Source: an uncultured Verrucomicrobiota bacterium (lineage in GTDB: Bacteria > Verrucomicrobiota > Verrucomicrobiia > Limisphaerales > UBA9464). From it: a DNA stretch of 40,751 bases. Positions within the stretch are counted from its first letter, which is position 1, and each line of letters starts with the position of its first letter. The notes below the pieces were generated by a model, which was given only the letters and a program-made list of their open reading frames with translations, was not told where the DNA came from and searched no databases. Shown here in pieces: positions 8,769 to 17,880 of this stretch. Made by a program: the position numbers and the translations under genes. The DNA is taken from the NCBI GenBank assembly GCA_903907925.1, contig CAIVQB010000059.1:1-40751 (forward strand), in the 5' to 3' direction.

Positions 8769-10043
8769 TCAGTTGAAGGTGTTCTTCCGGTACGCGCCCA
8801 TGGCCGGGGCGTTCGGGTTTACTTCGGGTCCGAAGTAGCGGAGGCAGACCAGGGGTTCGGTTTCGCTGGTGTTTTCGAAGGTCACGCCGGCCTTGGCGCC
8901 GTCTTCGGTGCAGAAGTATTCGTCTTCGGTCAGTTCGTGGAAGCGGATCAGCTTCGGGCTGACCAGCGGCTGGCCGTTGATCTTGCCGCTGCCCTGGACG
9001 CAGATGAGGCCATAGGCGCCGTTGTCCTTCACCACGGCCTTCGTGCCGGGATCCACGGTCAGTTCCTTGGCGGTGAACAACTGCTCGCCGTCGACCTTGC
9101 CGTAGACGATCCAGCGATCGACGTAGCCTTCGCTGCGGGTGTCGGCCACCGGCACCGGTTCGAGGTAGTGGTTGTCCTTGAAATTCGGATCCACGTTCTT
9201 CTCCCAATCGAGCTGATCGACGATGAAATCCAGGTCCTTGTGCTTGTTCTTGGGCATGTCCTTCACGAGCAGGCTCCAGGGCACTTCGCGACCCTCGACC
9301 AGGTTTTGGTACATGCCGAAGACGTCGCTGCCCCACTGCGGCTCGTAGGTGCAGAGGCTGCCCGGGGCGTGGAGGATGCAGGGATCGATCAGCCAGCCGG
9401 TGCCGACCTTGAGGCGGTAGGCCTTGGACAGGTCGAGAATGCCGTTGTCGCCCTTGTTCCAATTCTCGATGCATTTCCGAACCTGCGCCTTGGTGGTGCC
9501 GGGTTCGAAGCCCATGAAGGTGTAGGGGAAGTTGTTGCCGACATTGTTGTGCTGCGGCGGGAAGTAGTAGCTCTCCGGCTTGCCTTCCTGGCCGACCAGT
9601 TTCGCCTGCTTGGCGCTCTGGTGCATGTGATGGGGAATCGGCCCCATGTTGTCGAAGAACTTGGAGTAGACCGGCCATTTTCCGTACTTCTTCCAGATCG
9701 CCTTGCCGACGAGCGTGGCACCGCAGTCGGCAACCGCCTGATGCAGGGTGAACCGCTCCTTACCCACCACGCAGTAGCTCAGACCTTCATCGGCGGCGCG
9801 GCCTTCGTTGGCAGTGACGGTGGTGGAGGCGAACCAGCGTTCGTCGATGCCGCCGCGGTTCAGGCCGTAGGCGTAGGTGTCGTCCGGATGCAGTTTGATC
9901 CGGAGGCCGGGCTGCAGGAAGGAGCGCGGAACCCAGGCGGGCGCCAGGCGCAGCAGACCGCCCGTGCGGGCCAGCTCGGCTTCCACGAGGCGGGTGACAT
10001 TCTTTTTGACGGTCTTGAGCTGGGTGACGGAGTGGAGACTCAT
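8769..10043 (-). CDS. cupin-fold protein related to class I mannose-6-phosphate isomerase
   Basis: The 424-aa product shows features of the phosphomannose isomerase/cupin superfamily: a metal-binding type cluster PIPHHMHQ, a long helical insert (EPGTTKAQVRKCIENW) like that following the metal site in class I isomerases, then LKVGTGWLIDPCILHAPGS and YEPQWGSDVF, and a C-terminal cupin barrel (VVKDNGAYGLICVQGSG). In such enzymes fructose 6-phosphate and mannose 6-phosphate are interconverted with zinc bound by His and Glu side chains. The exact substrate is not certain. The open frame runs upstream to 10337, but family-like sequence begins near MSLHSVTQLK, so the ATG at 10043 was chosen. It is divergent from a small lipoprotein gene. 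A TATCCT element at 10121-10126, embedded in GCCGCTATCCT, could be part of its promoter. Confidence 0.6.
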   Translation of the reverse strand: MSLHSVTQLKTVKKNVTRLVEAELARTGGLLRLAPAWVPRSFLQPGLRIKLHPDDTYAYGLNRGGIDERWFASTTVTANEGRAADEGLSYCVVGKERFTLHQAVADCGATLVGKAIWKKYGKWPVYSKFFDNMGPIPHHMHQSAKQAKLVGQEGKPESYYFPPQHNNVGNNFPYTFMGFEPGTTKAQVRKCIENWNKGDNGILDLSKAYRLKVGTGWLIDPCILHAPGSLCTYEPQWGSDVFGMYQNLVEGREVPWSLLVKDMPKNKHKDLDFIVDQLDWEKNVDPNFKDNHYLEPVPVADTRSEGYVDRWIVYGKVDGEQLFTAKELTVDPGTKAVVKDNGAYGLICVQGSGKINGQPLVSPKLIRFHELTEDEYFCTEDGAKAGVTFENTSETEPLVCLRYFGPEVNPNAPAMGAYRKNTFN

Positions 10044-10269
10044 GGCGTGCAATGCGTGCGTGAATGATGGACAAAGGCGCCGGTTCCGGACCAGTTCCGA
10101 GAGATCGGCGGCGTGGAGAGAGGATAGCGGCAGCCCCGTAACGCCTGCCAAGCAAAACTCCGGTGGCAAAAGCCTGCAACCTTTCACCCCGCCGCGGGTG
10201 ATGGGAGTGGAAAGCCGCTCCGAGTTTCCGATGAGGAAGACCGGTTGGGCTGCGTCCGAATGCCCCGAT

Positions 10270-10617
10270 ATGAAGACCCGATTGTCCCTGTTGATCGTCA
10301 CCCTGACCGCCATGGCCGCCGCCGGCTGCATCCACACCGAGGAAACCGTCGTCCGCGACGCGCCCCGAGTGCCGGTGGAATTCGAAACCGAAACTGCCGG
10401 CCGGATCTTTTACGAGGCTCTGAGCCGGTCGAACAGCGAATACTCCCACCGCGAAAGCTCCGCCGATGTCGAGGTCCCGTTCGTGTTCGGGCACAAGACC
10501 CGGACCGTCCGCGGACCGAATCTTGCCTTCAACGAGGCCGTCCAGCGTGCCGACACGAATCACGATGGTCGGATTACGGAGACGGAGGCGCGGATTTATG
10601 CGGATCAGGTGAGGTAG
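10270..10617 (+). CDS. small lipoprotein with one EF-hand
   Basis: The 115-aa product begins with a lipoprotein-type signal (LLIVTLTAMAAAGC; predicted lipidated Cys20). Near the C-terminus is a canonical 12-residue EF-hand loop DTNHDGRITETE at 95-106, with Asp, Asn, Asp, Thr and terminal Glu in the calcium-coordinating positions, and a flanking helix NLAFNEAVQRA before it. It is probably exported and anchored to the outer or inner membrane and may bind calcium. Proteins with isolated EF-hands and lipoprotein signals are frequent in the PVC group. No function is assigned. It is followed by an octamer tandem repeat rather than a terminator. Confidence 0.6.
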   Translation: MKTRLSLLIVTLTAMAAAGCIHTEETVVRDAPRVPVEFETETAGRIFYEALSRSNSEYSHRESSADVEVPFVFGHKTRTVRGPNLAFNEAVQRADTNHDGRITETEARIYADQVR

Positions 10618-10627
10618 CCGGCGGGGA

Positions 10628-10667
10628 GAGTGGGCGAGTGGGCAAATGGGCGAGTGAGTGAGTGGGG
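10628..10667. repeat. degenerate tandem octamer repeat
   Basis: Five consecutive eight-base units follow the pattern GAGTGGGC: GAGTGGGC, GAGTGGGC, AAATGGGC, GAGTGAGT, GAGTGGGG. It lies between the lipoprotein gene and the convergent sigma-factor gene and looks like a slippage-prone spacer. Confidence 0.7.
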
Positions 10668-10703
10668 CAGTTGCGGGACGCAATGCTGGTGATTTTCGGG
10701 CCG

Positions 10704-12092
10704 CTACTGGCCTGAGGGTTTGGCGAGGTGTTGGCGTTCCCAGGGTTCGAAATTGCCGTCTTCGGCGCGGTGGATTTCCGAGTGGCCGTCGGCGAAGGCG
10801 TACGCCCGCTCGAATCCCCTGGCCGATCGCACCACATAAGCCTCTTTTTCCCGCGCCAGGATCACCCGCGCCGGGTCTGTAATGGCCGCCAGGGAGCCGC
10901 TGTACATCAATTCGTATTGGCTGGGGTCAAGTTCAGGGGATTCTGCGTCCTTGGGGAATTCGGACGCGGCATCGGCAAAACTCGCGGGGACCTGCCCGTC
11001 GTGTTTCGAAGCGTACAGATGAATGGCGAGGCTCCATCCCTTTGCATAAACCATCTTGGCGATCGCCACCCGCTTGCGTTCCTCAGCATCGGCGTCGTCG
11101 TTTTGTGGGTTCGACGCGACCCGCTTGGCGCGCAGTTGGGTGACTTCCGACTTCAGCCGGGCCAGTTCATTGGATTGCCCCCGCAGCCGCGCCACTTCGC
11201 CGCGCAATCGCAGCAGCTCCGGATCGACGCCGGGGCTCTGGCTGGGAGCGGGAACCGGAATCGCCGCCTTTGCCGCGGCTTCCGCAGCGACGGCCTGCAA
11301 ACGTTCCTGTTCGGCTTGAAGGCTGCGCACCTGCTGATGTTGGAGGACGAGTCCGGTGACGAGGGCGAGGCCGACGGCACCGGTGATCAAAGTTTTGGCG
11401 GTGGTCATGGTGAAAAGGGTGAAGGAGCTGGTGGTGAGACTGACAGAACCGACGGTTGCGGCGGCGAGCGCAGCGGTGGCAATGGTCGCGGCATGAGCGG
11501 TCGATGGGGCGGATTCAATGGCCCCGGCAGTGATTGCGGCCGCCAATGCGCCGGGAGTGATCCAAGGTTGCCGCGGGTGGATGAACTTCCGGAGGCGGTC
11601 GATGGAACGGCTCAGACGCTTTTGGGCGGCATCCTCGGAGATGCCGAGAGTCCGGCCCACTTCGCCGAGGCTGCGGTTCTCAAAAAAACGCAGCACCACG
11701 GCATCCCGGTCGCGCTCCGGCAAACGGGCCATGGCGTCGTCCAGCAACGGTTCGATTGCTTTCCAGGTGGCGTCGGGATGGGGATCGTTCATGGCCGTCA
11801 CGGCTTCCTGTTCCCGGCGCTGACGCCGGCCTTCGCTCCGATTGTGTTCGCCGGCCAGGTGCACTGCGGTTCGATACAACCAGCCCGAAAGAATGACATC
11901 ACGCCCGAGTCCGGCGGCCTTCCGGGCGAGCACGGTGAACACCTGTTGGGCCACGTCCTCGGCGTGGTCGGGAATCGACAGCCGGCGCCGCGCGGTGGAA
12001 AGGACCAGCGGCAGATGGCGCCGCACCAGCTCGCCGAAGGCTTCGGTGGAAGCCCCGGTCACGTGCGCGGACAGCAACTCGCGGTCGGTCAT
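10704..12092 (-). CDS. ECF sigma factor fused to membrane anchor, coiled coil and extracytoplasmic domain
   Basis: The 462-aa product starts as an ECF sigma-70 factor: region 2 at residues 10-80 (PDHAEDVAQQVFTVLARKA) and region 4 at 115-172 (LPERDRDAVVLRFFENRSLGEVGRTLGIS, read in two parts). It does not stop there, as free ECF factors do (about 190 aa). A hydrophobic stretch at 203-222, a transmembrane helix at 234-251 (ITGAVGLALVTGLVL), a coiled coil at about 255-325 with regular leucines, and a C-terminal domain at 335-455 follow. The last part contains a helix (KMVYAKGWSLAIHLYA) and FADGHSEIH near 433-441, which recalls the C-terminal segment of pseudopilin-like proteins of this phylum. 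A membrane-held sigma factor whose activity responds to an external signal, or that is released by proteolysis, is the likely design. ATG at 12092 follows a GTG; AGGTG nearby is a weak ribosome site. Confidence 0.8.
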   Translation of the reverse strand: MTDRELLSAHVTGASTEAFGELVRRHLPLVLSTARRRLSIPDHAEDVAQQVFTVLARKAAGLGRDVILSGWLYRTAVHLAGEHNRSEGRRQRREQEAVTAMNDPHPDATWKAIEPLLDDAMARLPERDRDAVVLRFFENRSLGEVGRTLGISEDAAQKRLSRSIDRLRKFIHPRQPWITPGALAAAITAGAIESAPSTAHAATIATAALAAATVGSVSLTTSSFTLFTMTTAKTLITGAVGLALVTGLVLQHQQVRSLQAEQERLQAVAAEAAAKAAIPVPAPSQSPGVDPELLRLRGEVARLRGQSNELARLKSEVTQLRAKRVASNPQNDDADAEERKRVAIAKMVYAKGWSLAIHLYASKHDGQVPASFADAASEFPKDAESPELDPSQYELMYSGSLAAITDPARVILAREKEAYVVRSARGFERAYAFADGHSEIHRAEDGNFEPWERQHLAKPSGQ

Positions 12093-12201
12093 CACCTGAG
12101 TAATGGCCGCCGCCCGGAAAAATCCGACAGGGAATTTTGGGGATCCGTTGTTGCGAACCGGACGGGTCGCAGGTGCAATTTCACCCAGTACATTTCACTG
12201 C

Positions 12202-13956
12202 ATGGACAAAGATCAGGTCGCATCAATCCTTTCGGAGATCGGAGTTCTTCTCGAACTGAAGGGGGAGAATCCGTTCAAGACCCGTGCCTACACCAACGGC
12301 GCGCGGGTGCTGGAGGGACTCACCGAATCTCTGGAGACGTTGGTGGCCGAAAAGCGCCTCGGCGAATTGAAGGGCTTCGGCGATGCGCTCCAGGAAAAGG
12401 TTGCGACGTTGGTCACGACCGGCCGGCTTCCCTATTACGAACAACTGAAGGCCTCCATCCCGCCCGGCTTGATCGAGATGCTCGGCATCCAGGGTGTCGG
12501 ACCCAAGAAGGTTAAACGGCTTCACGACGAGTTGGGGATCGATTCGATTGAAAAACTGGAGGCGGCCTGCAAGGCGGGGACCGTCGCGGCGCTGGATGGG
12601 TTCGGCGAGAAATCACAGGCCAAGATTCTGGAGGCCATCGCCTTCAAACGGCAGTTCGCCTCGCGCCACCGGTTGGTCGACGCCTTGGTGGTTGCCGAGC
12701 CGGTGCTCGAAGCGTTGCGCTCCCATCCCGATGTCATCCGCTGCAGCACCGCGGGAAGCCTGCGGCGTTGGAAGGAGGTCATCGGTGACATCGATTTCCT
12801 GGTGTCCTCGCAAAGTCCGGCCGAGGTCATTGGCTTTTTTGTGAGTCAGCCCGGCGTGCGTTCGATTCTCGCGCAGGGGGAGACCAAGGCGAGCGTGATA
12901 CTTGGGGAAGGCATCCAGGCCGATCTGCGGGTGGTGGGTGATGCGGAGTATCCGTTCGCACTGGCCTATTTCACCGGCAGCAAGGAGCACAACATCGTCA
13001 TGCGTCAGCGGGCCATATCCCGAGGACTTCGGCTGAACGAATACGGATTGTTCCGCAGCCAGGAGGAGACTCGCGATCCGGCCTTGCGGGTGGTGTGTCA
13101 CGATGAACCGGAGATCTTCCGCGAACTGGGCCTCGCCTATGTGCCGCCGGAACTTCGGGAAGATCACGGCGAATTCAAGGCGGGCGAGGCGGACGCATTG
13201 CCCCGGCTGGTCGAATGGACCGATCTCAAGGGTTCCCTCCACAACCATTCCGATTGGAGCGACGGCCGAAACACGCTCGCCGATATCGCGGCGCGGATGG
13301 ACGAGTTGGGGCTGGAGTATTGGGCCATCACCGATCACTCGCGGGCGAGCTACCAGGCCAATGGTCTCGATGAAGCGCGGATGGAGCGGCAGCTCACGGC
13401 GATCGCCGAAGTGAACGCGGCCATTGCGGATCGGGGTTCGGATTTCTGTCTCTTCACCGGTACCGAGGTGGACATTCTGAAGGACGGACTCGATTTCGAC
13501 GACGCGTTGCTGGAGCGCCTGGAAGTGGTGGTGGCGAGCCTGCACGTTCCGTCGGGCGAGGAGGCGGAAAACACCCGCCGCCTGATTGCCGCGGCGGAGA
13601 ATCCGCTGGTCCACATGCTCGGTCATCCGAGCGGCCGGCTGCTGTTGGAGCGTGACGCCTACAAGGTTAACCTGCCGGCGGTCATCGACGCCTGTGCCGC
13701 GACCGGGACATGGATTGAATTCAACGCGTCACCCTACCGGTTTGATCTCGACTGGCGGTTGTGGCATTACGCGAAGTCCAAAGGCGTGCGATGCGTGATC
13801 AATTGCGATGCGCACCGGTTGGAGCATGTCCAGTGGCTCCGGCTCGGCACCGGCGTGGTACGGAAAGGCTGGCTGACCAAGGCTGATGTCATCAACACCC
13901 AGCCGCTCGACCGCCTTCGGGTGGAACTTGGCCGCAAGCGCGCCCGGGCACGCTGA
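12202..13956 (+). CDS. polX: DNA polymerase/3'-5' exonuclease PolX
   Basis: Family X polymerase of 584 aa, as is usual for bacterial PolX with a PHP domain (about 570). Order: 8-kDa-type helical region, helix-hairpin-helix GIQGVGPKKVKRL near residue 94, nucleotidyltransferase site GSLRRWKEVIGDIDFLV near 184-200 with the two metal Asp residues in GDID and a third in IQADLRV near 240, then a C-terminal PHP domain from about 343 with LHNHSDWSDG, AITDHS and NCDAH for metal binding. It fills gaps in base-excision repair and trims 3' ends. The open frame reaches upstream to 12103, but homology begins at MDKDQVASIL, hence the ATG at 12202. It converges on folC with only 12 bp between stops, and no terminator is visible there. 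Confidence 0.95.
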   Translation: MDKDQVASILSEIGVLLELKGENPFKTRAYTNGARVLEGLTESLETLVAEKRLGELKGFGDALQEKVATLVTTGRLPYYEQLKASIPPGLIEMLGIQGVGPKKVKRLHDELGIDSIEKLEAACKAGTVAALDGFGEKSQAKILEAIAFKRQFASRHRLVDALVVAEPVLEALRSHPDVIRCSTAGSLRRWKEVIGDIDFLVSSQSPAEVIGFFVSQPGVRSILAQGETKASVILGEGIQADLRVVGDAEYPFALAYFTGSKEHNIVMRQRAISRGLRLNEYGLFRSQEETRDPALRVVCHDEPEIFRELGLAYVPPELREDHGEFKAGEADALPRLVEWTDLKGSLHNHSDWSDGRNTLADIAARMDELGLEYWAITDHSRASYQANGLDEARMERQLTAIAEVNAAIADRGSDFCLFTGTEVDILKDGLDFDDALLERLEVVVASLHVPSGEEAENTRRLIAAAENPLVHMLGHPSGRLLLERDAYKVNLPAVIDACAATGTWIEFNASPYRFDLDWRLWHYAKSKGVRCVINCDAHRLEHVQWLRLGTGVVRKGWLTKADVINTQPLDRLRVELGRKRARAR

Positions 13957-13968
13957 GTCGACGGGCGT

Positions 13969-15270
13969 TCAGCGCGTCGGAGGGCTCCAATGATTCAAGG
14001 CCCGTTCACCGGCGGTGTCCGAGGCTTCCAGTCCCAACTGTTCCATCGCTTCGCCGACGAAGTAGAGCGAGCCGGTGATCAAGACCAGGGAATCGGTCGC
14101 GGTCCATTTGAGCGCCTCGGTCAGTGAACCCGCGGCGCGAACCGGGCGGCCCTTTCCCGTCGCCACGCAGGCGGCACGCAGTTCCTCGGGGCCGACCGTT
14201 CGTTCGCTGGAAACCGGCGCGGTGATGATCCGGCTGGCGAGCGGGACAAGCTGTCTGACCATTGAGCGCCAATCCTTGTCGGACAACAGTCCCACGATCA
14301 GGACTGGTCGGCGATCCAGGAATTGCCGGGCCAGGGTGGAGGCCAGCGCGGCGACCCCGGCGGGATTGTGTGCCCCGTCGAGCACCAGGGTTTGCGGTCC
14401 ACGAACGACGGTCTGGAAACGTCCCGGCCAGTTCGCCGTTTCAAGGCCCTGCTGCAACTGGGTGTCATTCACCGGAATGCAGTAGCGCAGCAGGCGAACG
14501 GTGGTGGCGGCGACGGCGGCATTGACCTTCTGGTGATCGCCGGTGAGCTGAAGTTCGAAGGGAAAGGCGGCAATGTCCGCTGTGCCAACCTGGATCAACG
14601 GAGAATCCAGTTCGCGCGCGCGGAACTCGATGACCGCCCGGGCGTCGGGATCCTCCACCGCGGTCACCACCGGAATGCCGGGCTTGATGATGCCCGCCTT
14701 CTCACTGGCGATGGCGGCCAGGGTGTTGCCGAGCACCGCCTGATGATCGAGGGAGATGTTGGTGATCACGCTGGCAAGGGGATCGACGATATTGGTGGCG
14801 TCCCACCGCCCGCCGAGACCGGTTTCCCAAATCACCAGATCGACCTGTTCCTCGGCGAAGTGCTGGAGCGCCAGAACGGTGGCGAATTCGAACAGGGTGG
14901 GTTCCAAGCCCGCCGCCAAGTTTTTCAATTCCGCAACCCGTCGCGCCAGGGTGTCGTCGCTGATGGGACAACGGTTCACCTGGATGCGTTCGCCGAACCG
15001 GACCAGATGTGGCGAGGTGAAAAGCCCCACCTTGAGGCCGGTCGCGCGGTAGACACTTTCGAGCAGCGCGCAGGTGGATCCTTTCCCATTGGTGCCGGCC
15101 ACGTGGATGAAGCGCAGTCGTCGCTGGGGATCTCCGGCCAGTGCCGCCAGCCGTCGCGTGGATTCCAAGCCGGGCTTAAATCCGAAGAGTTGCAGGGAAC
15201 GCAGATAGGAAAGCGCTTCGTCGATCGTCACCGGAGAGTGGTAGACGGGAACCGGTGGCGAGCAAATCAC
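13969..15270 (-). CDS. folC: dihydrofolate synthase/folylpolyglutamate synthase
   Basis: This Mur-ligase-fold enzyme adds glutamate to dihydropteroate or folate using ATP. The 433-aa product has the P-loop HVAGTNGKGST at residues 56-66, the Omega-loop region LFTSPHLVRFGERIQV, WETGLGGRWDATN, ITNISLDHQAVLG and the DGAHNPAG motif of the central domain. Length is typical. The start is taken as GTG at 15270 (ICSPPVPVYHSP follows); an alternative GTG lies 14 codons in, at VTIDEALSYL, closer to where family members begin. It is divergent from a fatty acid hydroxylase-like gene. Confidence 0.95.
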   Translation of the reverse strand: MICSPPVPVYHSPVTIDEALSYLRSLQLFGFKPGLESTRRLAALAGDPQRRLRFIHVAGTNGKGSTCALLESVYRATGLKVGLFTSPHLVRFGERIQVNRCPISDDTLARRVAELKNLAAGLEPTLFEFATVLALQHFAEEQVDLVIWETGLGGRWDATNIVDPLASVITNISLDHQAVLGNTLAAIASEKAGIIKPGIPVVTAVEDPDARAVIEFRARELDSPLIQVGTADIAAFPFELQLTGDHQKVNAAVAATTVRLLRYCIPVNDTQLQQGLETANWPGRFQTVVRGPQTLVLDGAHNPAGVAALASTLARQFLDRRPVLIVGLLSDKDWRSMVRQLVPLASRIITAPVSSERTVGPEELRAACVATGKGRPVRAAGSLTEALKWTATDSLVLITGSLYFVGEAMEQLGLEASDTAGERALNHWSPPTR

Positions 15271-15444
15271 AAGATGGCGCGCCTGACGGGAACCTGCTGA
15301 TCACCAACGCTCCCAACGATCGAGGCATTGTCGGCGGCGGACTTATTCTCCGACCGCGCCGGCGGGAGGACAAAATCGGAGCGGTTATTTCGCATGTTTC
15401 CCCTTGTCGTGCCCCGGGGGTTCCGGGCACAAGATTAGGAAATC

Positions 15445-16083
15445 GTGAGCACATTCTTGTTCTGGTCGGCTCTCAGTTTTGCCGCCGCTGTCATTTGGTC
15501 GTCTTTTTTCGAGTGGACCCTGCACCGGTTTGTCATGCACAAGCCGCTCCCGGGCTTTGACTATCCGTTCAAGGCGCATGCGCTGGTCCATCACCAGATT
15601 TTCAAGGCCGACGAGACCTATCATCTCGTCGAGGAGAAGGACAAATGGACCATTCCCATGGCGTGGTGGAACGGTCCGGTGCTGGTCGTTTTGTGCCAGT
15701 CGCCGTTCATCCTCGCCGCCGTGTTGTCCGGTCACTGGGGCATCTGGGCCGGTGCCGCGGTGGCCACTTTGGGATACTTCGCCACCTACGAGTATTTGCA
15801 CTGGTGCATGCATCTGCCCCGGAAGCGCGCGGTCGAACGGTCGGGAATCTTTTTCCGGTTGAACGGCCATCACATCCTTCATCACCGGTACATGCACAAG
15901 AACTTCAACGTGGTGTTCCCGTTCGCCGACCTTTGCCTCGGAACGCTGGTGACCCGCTCGAAGATCGCCTTTGCCCAGCCCAAGGGTCAGTCGGTGCCCA
16001 ATCTCCAGCCGGTTGCCGAGATTCCCTCGTTCCCGCGGCGGATGGGTCGTTTCGTCCTGCTGTGTTTCACCGGGGTTCGCTGA
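15445..16083 (+). CDS. fatty acid hydroxylase superfamily membrane protein
   Basis: This 212-aa integral membrane protein carries the histidine clusters of the sterol desaturase/fatty acid hydroxylase superfamily that bind a di-iron centre: HRFVMH at 27-32, HALVHH at 45-50, YEYLHWCMH at 115-123 and GHHILHHRYMH at 141-151. Hydrophobic spans lie at about 3-20, 77-97 and 100-115. Such enzymes oxidise C-H bonds in lipids (carotenoid or fatty acyl hydroxylation, sterol desaturation); the substrate is unknown. The start is GTG at 15445 with AGGA eight to five bases upstream. A hairpin GTGCCC/GGGCAC lies just before the ribosome site (about 15405-15430). An intrinsic terminator follows the gene. Confidence 0.8.
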   Translation: MSTFLFWSALSFAAAVIWSSFFEWTLHRFVMHKPLPGFDYPFKAHALVHHQIFKADETYHLVEEKDKWTIPMAWWNGPVLVVLCQSPFILAAVLSGHWGIWAGAAVATLGYFATYEYLHWCMHLPRKRAVERSGIFFRLNGHHILHHRYMHKNFNVVFPFADLCLGTLVTRSKIAFAQPKGQSVPNLQPVAEIPSFPRRMGRFVLLCFTGVR

Positions 16084-16111
16084 CGAGATCCCGCGGTTGA
16101 TGACAGCTTTT

Positions 16112-16139
16112 GGCCGCCTCCTCACGGGGCGGCCTTTTT
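16112..16139 (+). terminator. intrinsic terminator after the fatty acid hydroxylase-like gene
   Basis: GGCCGCC (16112-16118) pairs with GGCGGCC (16128-16134) across a nine-base loop and is followed by five Ts. It lies 28 bases after the stop at 16083. The convergent pgi gene ends at 16183. Confidence 0.85.
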
Positions 16140-16182
16140 GTGTCGATGGGACCCGCGTCGAACGAGTGTGGAACAAACCGCG

Positions 16183-17787
16183 CTACGATGTCGAAGCGGG
16201 CGCGGCCTGATGGAACAGGGCGGAGGTGCCGGTGCCGGTGGAAGCGATTCCCCGTTGATTGGCGCGGAGGTGGGTCAGGATTTTGAAGACGGTTTCGGCC
16301 TCCTCGGCGCGTCCGATCGCGGAGGCAAGATCGGCGGCGCTGAAGCTCCGCTCCGGGTGCGCGGCGAGATGTGCGGCGGCGAGGGATTGAAGCGCGAGGA
16401 CGCTGGCGGCGGCTTTCTTACCCGCTTCGACGCCGGGTTGGTGGTAGGCGTTGATGTTGACCAGCGACGCGTACAATCCCACCGCCCGTTCAAAGAGCGC
16501 GATCAACACACCGACCGTGAAGGGGGAGGCGTCTCGAACCGTGAGGGTGATGCTTTGGCGACCGTTTTCATGGAGAGCGGAGCGCGTGCCGAGCAGGAAT
16601 CCGTTGAGAAAATCCCCGCTGGTCACGCCGGGCTCCACTTCGATGCTCGGACCAGACCGGTCGGACAGAACCTCAATGAAGGTGACGAAGAAATTCAGGA
16701 CGCCTTCGCGGAGTTGTTGGACGTAGGCATGTTGATCGGTCGACCCCTTGTTGCCGTACACGGCGATGCCGGCGTTCACGATCCGTCCGTCGAGATCCAG
16801 TTCCTTGCCGAGGGATTCCATCACGAGCTGTTGCAGGTATTTCGCGAACAGCTCCAGACGATCCTTGTAGGGCAGTACGACCATGTCCTTCGAGCCCCGG
16901 CCCTCGCCGAGAAAATACCACATCAACGCGAGTTGCGCGGCCGGGTTTCGGTGCGTGTCGGTGCGGCGGGTGACTTCATCGCAGCGGCCCGCACCTTCGA
17001 GCAATCCGTCGATGTTGAGACCCTGCAGTGCGGCCGGCAGCAGGCCGACGGCGCTGGTCTCGCTGGTCCGGCCGCCGACCCAATCCCACATCGGGAACCG
17101 GCGGATCCAGGCACCGGACAGGGCTTCCTTGTCCAGGGCGCTGCCCACACCGGTGACGGCGACGGCGTGCTTGGAAAAGGCGAGCCCTGCCTTCGTATAG
17201 GCGGCCCGGGCTTCGAGCATTCCATTGCGCGTTTCCGGAGTTCCGCCGGATTTGGAGATCACGACGCAGATCGTGCGGTCGAGTTGCCCCGCCAGTTCCG
17301 CCAGGACGCGATCCATTCCGTCGGGATCGGTGTTGTCAAAAAACCAGGGCTTCAACCGGTCGGTCGCCGGATGCCCGAGGGCGCGGGCCACGAATTGCGG
17401 GCCGAGGGCGCTGCCACCGATGCCGATCACCAGGAGGTTTTGGAAGGATCCGCCCGTGCCGGCGATCGTGCCGGAATGCACCGCGGCGGCGAACTCGTGG
17501 ATCTCCGTCACCGTGCGGCGGATCTCGGCGGAAAGAGTCGCGGTGGGGGCCAGTCCCGGATTCCGAAGCCAGTAGTGTCCGACCATCCGGCGTTCATCCG
17601 GATTGGCGATCCCGCCTTTTTCCAGCTCGGCCATGGCGATCAGCGCCCGCTGGATCGGCCGTTCCATTCGTGCCAGGAAGGTGTCGGGAAAATCGACCCG
17701 GCTGAGGTCGAGGGCGAGACCGAGCTCCGGGTGCTCGAAGTACTGCTGCTGAAACCGGGTCCACAAAGCCGTCTTGCTGGGCGTCAT
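16183..17787 (-). CDS. pgi: glucose-6-phosphate isomerase
   Basis: It interconverts glucose 6-phosphate and fructose 6-phosphate in glycolysis and gluconeogenesis. The 534-aa protein has [14 protein letters not shown] and [14 protein letters not shown] for phosphate binding in the first SIS domain, [16 protein letters not shown], and [18 protein letters not shown] in the second SIS domain, a form of the second Pgi signature. It is the last of three minus-strand genes (ATP-grasp, alpha-E, pgi), with 93 bp after the alpha-E stop, and it has its own promoter-like element. Only seven bases separate that element from the ATG, and there is no Shine-Dalgarno sequence. Confidence 0.95.
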   Translation of the reverse strand: MTPSKTALWTRFQQQYFEHPELGLALDLSRVDFPDTFLARMERPIQRALIAMAELEKGGIANPDERRMVGHYWLRNPGLAPTATLSAEIRRTVTEIHEFAAAVHSGTIAGTGGSFQNLLVIGIGGSALGPQFVARALGHPATDRLKPWFFDNTDPDGMDRVLAELAGQLDRTICVVISKSGGTPETRNGMLEARAAYTKAGLAFSKHAVAVTGVGSALDKEALSGAWIRRFPMWDWVGGRTSETSAVGLLPAALQGLNIDGLLEGAGRCDEVTRRTDTHRNPAAQLALMWYFLGEGRGSKDMVVLPYKDRLELFAKYLQQLVMESLGKELDLDGRIVNAGIAVYGNKGSTDQHAYVQQLREGVLNFFVTFIEVLSDRSGPSIEVEPGVTSGDFLNGFLLGTRSALHENGRQSITLTVRDASPFTVGVLIALFERAVGLYASLVNINAYHQPGVEAGKKAAASVLALQSLAAAHLAAHPERSFSAADLASAIGRAEEAETVFKILTHLRANQRGIASTGTGTSALFHQAAPASTS

Positions 17788-17794
17788 GGCCGTC

Positions 17795-17822
17795 AGGCTA
17801 GCGGCGGGAACCGGCGTGCAAA
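17795..17822 (-). promoter_or_regulatory. putative pgi promoter
   Basis: On the minus strand TTTGCA (17822-17817), 16 bases, TAGCCT (17800-17795). The 12-mer GCCGCTAGCCTG containing the -10-like hexamer is identical to the one before pgk. The ATG lies eight bases after the hexamer, predicting a leaderless transcript. Confidence 0.4.
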
Positions 17823-17880
17823 GAGGGAAGTTGACCGGATCAGCGTGCGGCGGAGGTCAAAGGCGAAGGAACGAGGTTCG

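Noticed and set aside
10728-12515. Plus-strand frame opposite the ECF sigma fusion and running into polX
   Set aside because: Gly-rich low-complexity translation without motifs; it conflicts with both the sigma factor and polX.
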